A stretch of DNA of 63,390 nucleotides from Hondaea fermentalgiana. Its lineage: Eukaryota; Sar; Bigyra; Thraustochytrida; Thraustochytriidae. The position numbers were made by a program, and so were the translations under genes. This document shows, piece after piece, positions 19,809 through 30,316 of this stretch; the stretch's first letter is position 1; every line of letters begins with the position of its first letter. The notes under the pieces were generated by a model, which saw nothing but the letters and a program-made list of their open reading frames with translations, searched no databases and was not told where the DNA came from. The DNA lies in NCBI GenBank assembly GCA_014084085.1, contig NPFB01000097.1:1-63390 (forward strand), written 5' to 3'.

Positions 19809-21656
19809 ATGGGCAACTTGAACTCCACCGCGCGCGAGGAGGACGGCCCGCCCGCGCTGAGCAAGCGCGGCGCGGAGGCGGCCAAGCCCGCGATCTCGTA
19901 CCTGCCCGAGATGCTCGCCGCGATGGGCGACCTCTATGACCCGGAAACCAACCCGGAGGGCTACGTTGTGGCGGCCGCCGCCGAGAACAAGCTCCTGTAC
20001 AAAGATATCCTCGAGCCCAAGCTGTGCGAAGCGCATCGCAAGCTGAGCGAGGTCGCCGAGCACGAGCTCTTTAGCCCGTACTACGGCGACATGCGCGGCA
20101 TGCCGAACGTCCGCAAGGCTGTTGCGGGCCTCATGGAAGAGCTCGTGGTCAAGAAAAAGAAGCTCGACCCAGACTGCCTGTGCCTGACACCGGGCGTCAC
20201 GAGCGCTGTCAACATGATGGCCTTCGTGCTGGGCAACCCGGGCGATGGTGTCCTCATTCCGGCGCCGTACTACCCGGCCTTTGACAACGACCTTCACACC
20301 CGCACGGGCCTCGTGCCCACGCCCGCGCGCATGGAAAAGATCAAGATCGATCAGCCCGAGGACGTCCCTGGTCTCCCCGTGCAATGGCGCATCACCGAGG
20401 CGTCTCTGGAAAAGGGCCTCGCCGAGGCCAAGGCCAAGGGCCTCAACGTGCGCATCTTTTTGCTCACCAACCCGGAGAACCCGCTCGGCTTTAGCCACAC
20501 GGTCGAGGAGCTCGAGACGGTCATCAAGTTTGTGCGCAAGCACAAGATGCATCTCATCAGTGACGAGATTTACGCTGGAGACTGCCATAGCGCGCGGGAG
20601 GGAGACGCGACGCACGTGAGCGTCCTGGACCTCACCGAAGGTGACGACATCCACGTTCTTTACGGTATGTCCAAGGACTTTGGTCTCAGCGGCCACCGCA
20701 TGGGCTTCATTTACACTGAGAACAAGGACGCCGTAAAGTCTATCTCAAGCCTCTCGGGCTTTCAGAGCGTTTCGGGCCCGGCGCAGGCCGTTCTATACGA
20801 GCTCGTGAGCGACCTCGACTTTGTCCGCTCATACGTCGCGGAGAGCAACCGCCGCCTTCGTGATGCCTGCGACAAGGTGCAGGGCCACCTCACCTCGCTG
20901 GGTATCGAGTTTTACCGTCCTACCGCCTCGCTGTTTTTTATGATTGATCTGCGCAAGTACCTTTCTGCGCCGACGTGGGACGCGGAGATGGAGCTTTTCC
21001 AGACGTTTTTCAAGAACAAGTTCATCATCACGCCTGGCAAGGCCTGCCACTTTAAGGAACCCGGTTACTACCGCGTTTGCTTTGCGGCTGCTTCGGAAGA
21101 GGCCATGGCTCTTTTGTGCAACCGTCTTTCCAAGGTTCTCGCCAGCGTGCAGGTTTCCAATGCGGCTGCCTCTGACGAGTAAGTGTTCTCGAGTCTGTAT
21201 GAGTCAGATCGAGAGAGAAGGATAGAAGAGGATGTCGTCCCTGTGGGGACGCGAAAGATCGGATTGATGCGGTGAGATGGCTGTCTGTCACCGTGGCTAG
21301 GTCCTGTGTGTGTTTGCGTGTTACTTTTTTGGTTCCACACAAATGACAGTATCCAACATGTATGCTTTTCCTTGCGTTCGAATCTCTCCCAACTAACTGG
21401 TCTTTCTTACCTTGTTCTTTTTTTTTGCTTGCTACGTTTTGGCCAACACAGCGCGCACATTGTGCCCATGTCTGGAGCGTCATATGCCCTGCTGGGGGCT
21501 CCCACCAAGCAGCTTGACGACGATGGCGACCATGCTTCGGCGATGACGGTTGCTTCGCTGCAAGCGCGTCTCTTCGACCGCAGACTGATTTTCATTTTTA
21601 TCATGCTGCTTATGGTCATGCTTTGGCCCTCGCGCCATGATTACATGGCTTGGTAA
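19809..21656 (+). CDS. ACC-synthase-like PLP aminotransferase, spliced form with membrane tail
   Basis: Fold-type I PLP enzyme of the 1-aminocyclopropane-1-carboxylate synthase-like (ACS/ACCS) group. Visible: YYGDMRGMPNVRKA, the NPENPLG motif (221-227), SDEIYAG (251-257), the Schiff-base lysine in YGMSKDFGLSGHR (K289) and the C-terminal YYRVCFA arginine. Whether it makes ACC or is a generic aminotransferase cannot be decided from sequence. The N-terminus MGNLNSTA fits an N-myristoylation signal. The unspliced frame stops at 21182 (457 residues). A good donor GTAAGTG begins at 21179 and an acceptor after a pyrimidine-rich tract ends at 21451. Joining 19809-21178 to 21452-21656 keeps frame (1575 nt, 524 residues) and adds a tail with a hydrophobic LIFIFIMLLMVMLW segment flanked by Arg and Arg-His. 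Both forms are plausible; the enzyme identity is firm. Confidence 0.8.
21179..21451 (+). other. Optional intron whose donor contains the stop codon
   Basis: 273 nt. Donor GTAAGTG at 21179 overlaps the TAA stop at 21180-21182. The acceptor is ...CCAACACAG ending at 21451, after a T-rich tract (about 21415-21440). Splicing joins GA to C to make an Asp codon and continues an open frame to 21656. Confidence 0.6.
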
Positions 21657-24002
21657 AAGTCTTTGCTTTCCAAGAGATGGCGAATCATAAACGAATTTTT
21701 CCCTTCCCTCTTTCGATACTTTTGGCCCTTGTCGGTCATTCTGGTTGACTGCATCTCGTTTCGACCTCTGTCGTACTGCTACTACCTGGCCCGCAAGAGA
21801 GGGAATAATCGACTTGCCAACAGCCAAGACTTTGGTCCCACGAGTGTGAGTTTCGTGCCACCTTTACTTGCTTGTACTTGCGTATACCGCCGACACGTTT
21901 GCGCTCTTTGTCGTGAATTTTACTACCACTTTACCTATTTTACCGTCGCCGATGGGGAGGGTAGCAAGCGAGCGAGCAAGCGAGCGCAAAGGGTCGAGAA
22001 GAAAAGGAAAGTCAAGCACCTCGGAACGACGCTTTCTACCCCCAAGAGCAGGCCCGTCCATGCCAGGCGCTGCCAAGACTTCCGCACGAAAGGAAGTCGG
22101 GATTCTGTGCTTCACGTTGCAGCTGGCTGCAGCTGCTCCAGCTGCCGTTGCTGCTGATGCTGCCGATAGGGTGTCTCGGACTCATGCAGGAGCCTCGCCA
22201 AGCTCGACGGCCCTCACCCCAAAGCCGCCATTGGCCGGAGGTCGTCGCTCGAAGAATTAGTCCCGCGAAGCCTCGGCCTCCTCCCGAGCGGGCAGGCAGT
22301 CAGTCGACAGCATGGATTCCGAGCGCGCGCCCGCTCCGCGAGCAGCGACGCGCGCGTGCGTCCGCGTCCGCATCGTATGCGCAGGCACGCACACACGCAC
22401 GCACGCAGGCACGCGCAGGCACCCTGGCCAGGCGACTCACCCCACCGACCGCGCGGCCGGCTCGCGAGCGATCGAGCGATTGATCGATGGATGGATGCAC
22501 GGGCGGGATTTGCGAGGAATAATCTCGCGCTTGGCGAGGCACGTTCACGTCCGTTGGCTAGCCGAGGGAGGAGATCATCTCGGCGAGGCGAGGCGATGCG
22601 AGGCGAGTGTAGTCGACGCGGCCAGGCAAGTTGAAGCAAGGCCCGAGCAAGGTGAAGCAAGGCCCGGGCAACTTGATGCTCGCGGGGGCGGGCCCGCCGC
22701 TCTGGTCCAACCGGCCCGGGCTGGTCCGGCCCGGTCTGGTTCTTCGGCTCGCGACGGGCGGCGGTCCTGCGAGAAGGGACGGGAAGTGGGGGCTGGACGC
22801 ACGCAGCGGCGAGAGAAGCGACGAGCGCGACGATGCAGCGGCGATCTGCGTCGCCGCAGCCTCCGTCCCGCGCCTCCTCGCGCCCGCGCTGCGCCGCCGC
22901 TTGAGGCGGCGCTTGGAGAGCGGTCGAGGCACCAGATCAGGTCATCATATCCATCGATCTCCATCCATCCGTCCATCCAACCACCCTCCTCCCTGGGATG
23001 CTCTTTGCACGCCGCGAAGCCGGACCGCGCGCGGCGCGAGAGCACAACTCGCGGTCCGCGGTCCGAGGCCCGCGGCGCGTCGCCTCCGCGCGAGCAGGCA
23101 GCTGTCGCCAGCCAGGCCGCGACGGGCAGGCAGGCAGAGGCCTCCGTCCATGCGCGCGTATCCATCTGGCGAGTCCCCACTTGGAAACCCCGCCGCCAAG
23201 AGCGTAGCCCAGCCCCCCCGCCCGAGACGAGCCGCGGCGAGCCGCGACGCGACGCTGCTGCCCGGGCTTTTGCTGCTGATGTGAACGAGTATCGCGCGCG
23301 GCGGCCACGGAGCGCAAATACAGAGAAGAGACTCGAGGGGAGAAGAGAGACTCGAAGACCCGGCAGCGTCAGCGTGCGTGCAACCTCTTGCTTGCAGTAG
23401 GAGCTCGCTTGCTTGCCCGGCTTCTCGCATCTCGCGCGTCTCGTCTCGTGTCTCACCTCTCGTCTTGCTCGTGTCTCGCTCGTGTCTCGTCTCGTCTCGT
23501 TTCGTCTGGGCTCGCAGCTCGGCTCGACGGTCTCGCCTCCTCCCGAGTCCTCGCACCGGTTCACACGCGCTCACACCGCGACCTCACTGGCTGGTGCGAG
23601 TGTTTCTTTCCAGCGCCCGCTCCGCTGCTCACTGCTCCTCACCAACTAACGACTGCCTAACCACTGCTAGATCGCGCGGAGCGCATGCACGCACCCATCC
23701 TCCTCCCGGGCGGCGCTGCGCCTGCGGGTCGCGGCCCGCCTGNNNNNNNNNNNNNNNNNNNNNNNNNNNNNNNNNNNNNNNNNNNNNNNNNNNNNNNNNN
23801 NNNNNNNNNNNNNNNNNNNNNNNNNNNNNNNNNNNNNNNNNNCGCGAGTCGCGCCGAGCGAGCGGGCAGCGGCGGCGAGGCAGCGCGGGCAGAAAGGCAG
23901 AAAGGCAGCGGGCAGAAAGGCAGCAGGCAGGCAGGCAGGCAGACCCGCCTCGGAGCGAGCGGGCGGCGCGGGAGGGAGCGAGGCCGAGGCGCGCGAGCGA
24001 GC
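21657..24002. other. GC-rich intergenic region with assembly gap
   Basis: About 2.3 kb, including the 100-N gap. It is rich in short repeats: GCACGCAC near 22380-22420, GATCGATGGATG near 22480, CCATCCATCCGTCC near 22960-22980, and TCTCGTC/TCGTGTCTCG near 23430-23510. Long frames on both strands are repeat translations. The right end should contain the promoter of the bHLH-like gene. Confidence 0.5.
23743..23842. other. Assembly gap (100 N)
   Basis: Exactly 100 N, the conventional placeholder for a scaffold gap of unknown size. The flanks are very GC-rich. Confidence 0.98.
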
Positions 24003-24902
24003 ATGGCGCCCAAGCACGACAGCAAGACGGAGTCCGGCTCGCGCTGGAGCATCGAGGAGGGTAAGTAGACGCGGCGCGCGAACGAGCGAGCGCGGAGGAG
24101 CACGGAGACGACGACGACGACGTCGGGGAGGAGGAGGAGGAGGAGGCGAGAGATCGAGCGAGCGAGCGGGCGCAGAGGCGATGCTTGCTGGTTGAGCTTG
24201 CCCAAGTGCTCCTTGGCGTGCTTGCTCAATGGCGTGCTTGCTCAATGGCGTGCTTGCTCAATGGCCCATGTCAATGGCGTCGCATCCCACAACGACCCGA
24301 TCGAGTAACCGTGACGTGTGGCGACGCCTGAGAGACAGCCAGAGACACGAAGACCTTCAACGGGAACACACGAACACTGACAAGTCGCTTGCTCATCTCT
24401 CCACGCAGTCAAAAATCTCCTGATGGCCCCCTTCTCCAGGAGCTCGAGACCAGACCGCGAAACGTCAGGACACTCGTCCGGCCTGAGCTTTTCTGGACTT
24501 CGCTGGTCCCTCGACGAGGTGCGTGGCGCCTTCTCGAGGTCCAAGTCCAAATCGGGCGGGAAAAAACGCAACAAGGGCAAGAAAGACCTCTCGCAAGCTG
24601 AGCGCGAGAAGAGGCGCCAAGAACGTCTCAAGGCCCGCAAAGAGAAAAAGTCAAAGCGAGAGAAGGAGCGCCGCAATCAGGTCAATGGTCTCCTCGACCA
24701 ACTCGGAGACATGGTCGAGGTCGACAAGTCTGATGGAAAGGGCGCTCGCCTCGAGGTTCTCGGGGCCGCCGTCGACAAACTCAAGGATAAAAAGGGGATC
24801 TCGCGCGGAAAACGCTCAAAGTACGACGAATACGACGAGGATGACTACGACGACGACTACGACTACGATGACGACGACGATGACGACAAGTACTCGATCT
24901 AG
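24003..24902 (+). CDS. bHLH-like basic/acidic protein, two exons
   Basis: Exon 1 24003-24060 (ATGGCGCCC...GAGGAGG, donor GTAAGT at 24061); exon 2 24409-24902 after the acceptor CCACGCAG. The join keeps frame and gives 183 residues. After a Ser/Arg-rich start comes a strongly basic region (KKRNKGKK, EKRRQERLKARKEKK), then EKERRNQVNGLLDQLGDMV and KGARLEVLGAAVDKLKD. The E-x-x-R-R core and the loop-helix-2 pattern (K-x-x-R-x-x-x-L-x-x-A) align with bHLH domains such as MAX, although the usual basic-region His is Lys. The protein ends in a Tyr/Asp-rich tail. It is probably a nuclear DNA-binding regulator. The phrase SG-x-RWS-x-x-EV occurs twice, once across the exon junction and once about 25 residues later. 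Confidence 0.62.
24061..24408 (+). other. Intron of the bHLH-like gene
   Basis: 348 nt, donor GTAAGT, acceptor CCACGCAG, phase 1. It contains a perfect 16-bp tandem repeat (24215-24262). Confidence 0.65.
24215..24262 (+). repeat. 16-bp tandem repeat, three perfect copies
   Basis: GGCGTGCTTGCTCAAT repeated exactly three times (24215, 24231, 24247) inside the intron of the bHLH-like gene. Confidence 0.9.
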
Positions 24903-25579
24903 AGTGGATGCGCCCAATGATGTTTTGTTACTTATGTCGCCAACGCGCCCTGGCGACCCCAAGCATAGGGCTTCAACGCGAATGAATTACGTCAAAGGAC
25001 AAGTCCATCCTTTTCACTCTCCCCCGATGTTGTTGTTGTAGTAGTATGCTTTCAAAAAGATTACCCGATCCCTGCTTATCTCTTGCATCGCTCGCGTATT
25101 CAAATGCTTTGCTTTTTCTTGGTTGGTGAACTTGCACAAAACGCAAACATCGTCACACGCTTAGCGTGCGTGGTAACGACCTCGAAATCCGGGCAGGCGT
25201 CGCCCCATGCTTCCGACGTCAGCAGCTATCCTCTGAAGGAAGAAAAAGGGTGGAGATCGGTTTTCCGTTTTGTACTCCGCGCGATATCCGCAGCGGACGT
25301 TCTTGTTCCTTGGATTGTGGCACAGCGCTTTCATGGCTTTTTCCATACCAAAATTTGATGCTTTACACAGCCAACTTTCTTTTGCTTTTCGTACAGCCTG
25401 CGTCTTTCAGCCGACGTGTCTTCAAACTCGCAACATCGAAAGCCTCGTGCTTTGCACGACATACGCACTCTGAGCGAATGTTTCGTTGTTTCCGCAGATA
25501 CGATTTGGATTGCGCTTTGCGAGGCATGCACAGCTTTTGAAAATGGTAAAGGGCAACAGTCGCTTTAAATGCGTTTTTT

Positions 25580-25592
25580 GGGGGGGGGGGGG
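25580..25592 (+). repeat. Poly-G homopolymer (13 G)
   Basis: Thirteen consecutive G following a T6 run, intergenic. Confidence 0.9.
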
Positions 25593-25707
25593 CATGGAAA
25601 TGATGTGAGCAGTCAGCAGCGCTACAGAAGTGGCGAGATCAATTTGGTACCCATGGGCAGTCTCTTGTAGACTTGCCGTGCCACCAACCATTCAATCTCA
25701 GCAGCCA

Positions 25708-25759
25708 CTAGTTCGTGCGGCATCACGGTAAGTCTAAGATCCCTCAGAGCACGAACTAG
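25708..25759. repeat. 11-bp perfect inverted repeat (possible hairpin)
   Basis: CTAGTTCGTGC at 25708-25718 and GCACGAACTAG at 25749-25759, separated by 30 bases. It could form a short stem-loop; no coding sequence is nearby. Confidence 0.6.
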
Positions 25760-26590
25760 CACGGCCAAAGATTTATGATTATCAAGCTCTTCACTACATC
25801 CTCAAGACGGCATTTAGAGTGAGAAGAAGCATCGAGCTACACCATCAGACAAATCCCCTTCAGCAGAAGCGAAACTACCCAGGCATTCCTAGCTTACTCA
25901 GGCATACTAGCAATCCACTTCATAACGTTTGACGAGGCCTAGTTTTGGATATGCGAGCTCTCTCAGGCGGCACGACCTACACGTGCTCAGTTGTCACTGT
26001 CCAAATGCGTGTGAAACTGTGCTGAGGACTTGAAGTCGTCGCGATTTCGTGCATGTCTTTCACGAACACTTTGTGCTTCCTCCGAAGGGAATTCTTTTGA
26101 CCATGCCCGAAAAATTAATCGTGTGAACCTTTTGCGGTCAATCTATCCACAGAGAGGACCATTGATTCAACAAGGAAACGCTTCTTTGTTGCTATCGCGT
26201 GCGTTGTATAGCGTGCGCCGATCCATTAAAGTCTCGAAGGTTTCACCAATGAGACAAGGTTCGCGCAGAAAGTGCTTTCGAACAGCTCTTCCTTTGGCTT
26301 GAAGAGAAAAGATCCTTATTCCGCTATCTGCTTTGATGCTCACCCTAAAGAAGAGCAGTCTCGCGCTTCGCGTGTGTGATTCCCCTTCTGAACCATGTGA
26401 TGATGCGGAACGACTGAGCTTTCTCATGAAAGTTGGAGGTACGTTATATTCCAACGGGAAATCGGAAATGAAAGGAAATTGAATTGACAAATCGTAGAAC
26501 ATTTTTCCGCTCGATGGCTCGCACGAGAGCGCTAAAGATGGTTGCGAAGATCTTGTTTGGTAGTTGGTATACTTTTGATGTACCTCTCCC

Positions 26591-26927
26591 CTGCAGCGAT
26601 TTTCCGGTCGCGGCCTGGCTTGTTCGGCTCAATGGTCGTAGGGTCAAAAACCTGGTCTGTTTTCAAAACCTGGTCTGTTTCCAGTACATGTGTGCATGCA
26701 TGGGCTAATCAAGCTTGAACTCGGACTGCAAAGCTCTGACGATGGTTGCAGGCTTCTCGCGCTGCAAATCGAAGATGATATTTGGTTTTTGGTATATTTG
26801 GGGTCTATCGGTCTCCTGCAGCGATTTTACGGTCGCGGCCTGGCTTGTTCGGCTCAATGGTCCTGGGGTCAAAACCCTGGTCTGTTCCCAGTACATGTGT
26901 GCATGCATGGGCTAATCAAGCTTGGGC
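26591..26927 (+). repeat. Tandem duplication, about 207-223 bp offset
   Basis: The segment beginning CTGCAGCGATTTT at 26591 and running through GTACATGTGTGCATGCATGG to the GCTAATCAAGCTTG phrase recurs from 26814. The offset is 223 bp at the left edge and 207 bp at the right because copy 1 contains an extra internal duplication of AACCTGGTCTGTTT. A weaker similarity extends upstream (GATGGTTGC...TTTGG...GGTAT). Confidence 0.85.
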
Positions 26928-27962
26928 TCGGCCCCCAAAGCTCTGACACGGACTACGGCGCTGCCAACTGCTTGTCCTGACTCAGCGCAAAATCTTGCAG
27001 CCCGAAGCCAACATTTTCGTGACAAATTGATAGATTTTCTGAATCTTGAACCCTTGTAGCAACTTCCCTCCCGACGAGGGATCGTCGGGATAGTCAATCA
27101 GTTACGAGGCAACTTCGACGCACGTTCCTCCTTGTGAAACCACGAGTGTGTAAATGTTGTGACAACCGAGTGACCCGAGTGAGAGCTGAACACTACTAAA
27201 CGAGTGCAGTCCGGAAACTCTACTTCCATTTCGAACGTTGAACTTGAAGCAACAAAAACAAATTTTGGCAAAGTGCCAGTTCTGAAAAGAGGCCGTCAGC
27301 AAATGGACGGGTCAGTTCAGGTTTTTCTTCGCAGCGTGGACATCTGCGCATCTGCTCTGTCCGTGAAAACCACTTTGATAAAAACCAACGAGCACGTGCA
27401 CGATGCTCAGGTCCAGCACCAAATCTTTGGGACGCGCTGAGCACAGCAGGGCAACTTGCTCGGCTATGCCAAGAGCACCTGCCCAGAAGTTTTGCCACCA
27501 AATCTGTAAAGCGCAACAGTAGCGCAATTCACACGATGTCAAGAGCACTGGCCGCGGACTTTGTTTAGATTCCAAATCCACGATCGAGATCTTGTCGTCT
27601 TCAAGAAGTCCTCCTCGAACAAAAACTTCTTCTTCTTCTTGCGCGCGCGCGCCCAAGAATGCGAATTGGTTCAGCTGATGATGAATCACTCAACTCAAGT
27701 CAAACCATTTCCGTCTTTGAAGAACGAGGCAAGAAAAGATACATGGCATAGCATGCATGCACGCATGCGCCAGGTTCAAGTTTTGTATTCTGGCTCAAGA
27801 GACAATGTCCGGTCCATTCGTGTATAAAGAAAATACGGATAAATTGATTGGTAAGTAAAAAGGTAAGTAACGAAGAGACCCAGTTGTGGGACTCATACGG
27901 ATAAATGTTGTCGAAGAGACGACACGACGACACAAGGCGCAAGCGCGATCTTCGCTGTGTCT

Positions 27963-29948
27963 TTACTTGCGGAGGGTAGCGACCTTCTCGATGAGGCTGT
28001 CGACGACCGAGGGGTCGGCGAGGGTCGAGGTGTCGCCAAGCTGGTCGGCCTCGAGCGCAATGATCTTGCGGAGCACGCGGCGCATGAGCTTGCCCGAGCG
28101 GGTCTTGGGGAGAGCCGGGGTGATGACAATGTAGTCCGGCGAGGCAAAGGGGCCAATGACGGAGCGGATCTGGTTGCGGAGATCCTTGATGAGGTCGTCG
28201 GTCTCCTCGTTGCCGAGCTTGAGGATGACGTAGCAGGCAATACCCTCGCCCTTGACCTCGTGGGGGAAGCCAACGCAGGCGGACTCGGCGACGGCGTCGT
28301 GGGCGACGAGCGCGGATTCAATCTCAGCGGAGCCGATGCGGTGGCCCGAGACGTTGAGCACGTCATCGACACGGCCAGTGACAAAGAAGAAGCCGTCCTT
28401 GTCGCGGGTCACGCCATCGCCGGTAAAGTAGTAACCGGGGTAGGGCTTGAGGTAGGTGTTCATGTAGCGCTCGTGGTTGTTGAAGACGGTGCGCGTCATG
28501 GAAGGCCAGGCCGACTTGACACAGAGCACACCCGAGGACTCCTCGCCCTCGACGAAGGGAACGACCTTGCCGCTCTGGGGGTCGAGGACCTCAAGGTCAA
28601 TGCCGAAGAAGGGAAGGGTGGCGGAGCCGGGCTTGAGCGGGGTGGCGCCGGGGAGCGGGGTTACAATGATACCACCGGTCTCGGTCTGCCAGTAGGTGTC
28701 AATGATGGCGCAGCGCTCCTTGCCGACGTGCTTAAAGTACCAGGTCCAGGCGGCCGGGTTGATGGGCTCACCGACGGTACCGAGGATACGGAGGGTGGAG
28801 AGGTCGTACTTCTCGGTGGGCTCCGGGCCGTGGCGCATGAGGGCGCGGATGGCGGTGGGGGCCGTGTAGAACTGGGTCACCGAGTGGGTCTCGACGACGT
28901 CCCAGTAGCGGCCGGCATCCGGGTAGAGCGGGGTGGACTCGAACATGAGCGTGGTGGTGCCGTTGGCGAGGGGGCCGTAGACAATGTAGCTGTGGCCGGT
29001 AATCCAGCCGACGTCAGCGACGCAGGCGTAGACATCGCCGGGGCGAAGATCGAAGATGATCTTGCAGGTGGTCTGGGCGTAGAGAATGTAGCCAGCGGTG
29101 GAGTGCATGAGACCCTTGGGCTTGCCGGTGGATCCGGACGTGTACAGGTAGAAGAGCGGGTCCTCGGCGTCCATGACCTCGGGCGGGCAGTAGGGGCGCT
29201 GGCCCTCGAGCTCGGGCTCCATCCAGAGATCGCGGCCCTCGGTCATGCTGACGTCAGCGCCGGTGCGCTTGAAGACGAAGCACTTGTTGACGAAGTCGCA
29301 CGAGGAGATGGCATCGTCGACGGTCTTCTTGAGGGGGATGGTGCGGCCGCCGCGGAGGCCCTCGTCGGCGGTGAAGATCCACTTGGAGTGGACGTCATCG
29401 ACACGGGCGCGGAGGGCCTCGGCGGAGAAGCCGGCAAAGACGACGGAGTGGGGGGCACCAATGCGGGCGCAGGCGAGCATGACAAAGGCGGCCTCGGGGA
29501 TCATGGGCATGTACAACGTGACGGGGTCGCCCTTCTTGACGCCGAACTTGCGCATGACGTTGGCGATCTGGCACACCTTGTGGAGGACCTCGAGGTAGGT
29601 GTACTTGACGGCTTGGCCGGGCTCATCCTTCTCCCAGATGATGGCAACGTCGTCGCCGCGGCCCTCCTCAACCCAGCGATCGAGGCAGTTCTCCGAGACG
29701 TTCAGCTTGCCGCCGACAAACCAGGCGAGGTCGCCGTTCTTGAGGGAACCGATCTTGACCTTGTCAAAGTCGTGCATCCACTTGAGCTCGCGGCGGGCGA
29801 GGCGGCCCCAGTATCCGCTGGGGTCGCGGACGGAGTCCTCATGGAGCTTCTTGTACTTTTCGAGGCTGGCGACGTGGGCGCCCTTGCTCGAGTGCGAGCG
29901 CACCTCGTGGACGACCTCGCCCACGGCGCTGCCCTTCTCCTCGGCCAT
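27963..29948 (-). CDS. Acetyl-CoA synthetase (AMP-forming)
   Basis: 661-residue acetate-CoA ligase that converts acetate, ATP and CoA to acetyl-CoA, AMP and PPi, supplying lipid synthesis and protein acetylation. Visible: the N-terminal ACAS region (SLEKYKKLHEDSVRDP), the AMP-binding P-loop YTSGSTGKPKGLMHS, WITGHSYIVYGPL, DTYWQTETGG, the hinge region GRVDDVLNVSGHRIGSAEIE, and the C-terminal catalytic lysine in PKTRSGKLMRRVLRKI. Length and order match canonical Acs. The frame is open to 30566, but the Met at 29948 (MAEEKGSAVGEV) is chosen because upstream residues are Ser/Gln/Arg low complexity. No targeting peptide is evident, suggesting a cytosolic or nuclear enzyme. Codon use is strongly biased, as in well-expressed genes. 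Confidence 0.95.
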   Translation of the reverse strand: MAEEKGSAVGEVVHEVRSHSSKGAHVASLEKYKKLHEDSVRDPSGYWGRLARRELKWMHDFDKVKIGSLKNGDLAWFVGGKLNVSENCLDRWVEEGRGDDVAIIWEKDEPGQAVKYTYLEVLHKVCQIANVMRKFGVKKGDPVTLYMPMIPEAAFVMLACARIGAPHSVVFAGFSAEALRARVDDVHSKWIFTADEGLRGGRTIPLKKTVDDAISSCDFVNKCFVFKRTGADVSMTEGRDLWMEPELEGQRPYCPPEVMDAEDPLFYLYTSGSTGKPKGLMHSTAGYILYAQTTCKIIFDLRPGDVYACVADVGWITGHSYIVYGPLANGTTTLMFESTPLYPDAGRYWDVVETHSVTQFYTAPTAIRALMRHGPEPTEKYDLSTLRILGTVGEPINPAAWTWYFKHVGKERCAIIDTYWQTETGGIIVTPLPGATPLKPGSATLPFFGIDLEVLDPQSGKVVPFVEGEESSGVLCVKSAWPSMTRTVFNNHERYMNTYLKPYPGYYFTGDGVTRDKDGFFFVTGRVDDVLNVSGHRIGSAEIESALVAHDAVAESACVGFPHEVKGEGIACYVILKLGNEETDDLIKDLRNQIRSVIGPFASPDYIVITPALPKTRSGKLMRRVLRKIIALEADQLGDTSTLADPSVVDSLIEKVATLRK

Positions 29949-30281
29949 CTTGTCTGGCTGGCTGGCTGGCTGCTTGCTGCTGCTGCTGCTCTTGCTCGCT
30001 CTTCTTCTTGCGCTTGTTCTCTTGCTCGTTGGCGAGTTTCGGGTTTGCTTTGCCTCGATTGCCGCGGTCCGGGTCGCCGCCGCCTCGCAGTGCAGCGCAG
30101 AGCGCCGCCGCCGCAGTGCGCCCAGAGGGGCCTCTTGCCCCAGAGGGAAGAGGAAGAAAGAAAGATCAAAGTTCAAAATGAAAGAAAGAAGGGAAGAATG
30201 AATGAAAGAAAGGGGGAAAACCACCAGAACAACAGCTCGAGAGAGAGAAAAAAAAAAAGAAAATTGAAAGAAAAACAACGA

Positions 30282-30316
30282 CCTTCCTTCCTTCCTTCCT
30301 TCCTTCCTTCCTTCCT
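30282..30316 (+). repeat. (CTTC)n tetranucleotide repeat
   Basis: About eight to nine CTTC units, about 330 bp upstream of the acetyl-CoA synthetase start codon. Confidence 0.9.

Larger units (their letters stand above)
24903..27962. other. Gene-empty, lower-GC intergenic region
   Basis: About 3 kb, clearly less GC-rich than its surroundings, between the bHLH-like gene and the 3' end of acetyl-CoA synthetase. It contains a G13 run, an 11-bp inverted repeat (25708/25749) and a tandem duplication (26591-26927). No frame carries a recognisable domain. It may contain a decayed element or non-coding RNA. Confidence 0.5.

Noticed and set aside
19572..20696. Minus-strand frame overlapping the aminotransferase
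   Set aside because: Shadow of the real plus-strand gene; no domain features.
22312..23564. Several long frames on both strands
   Set aside because: Arg/Pro/Ala-rich translations of GC-rich repeats; mutually overlapping, no motif.
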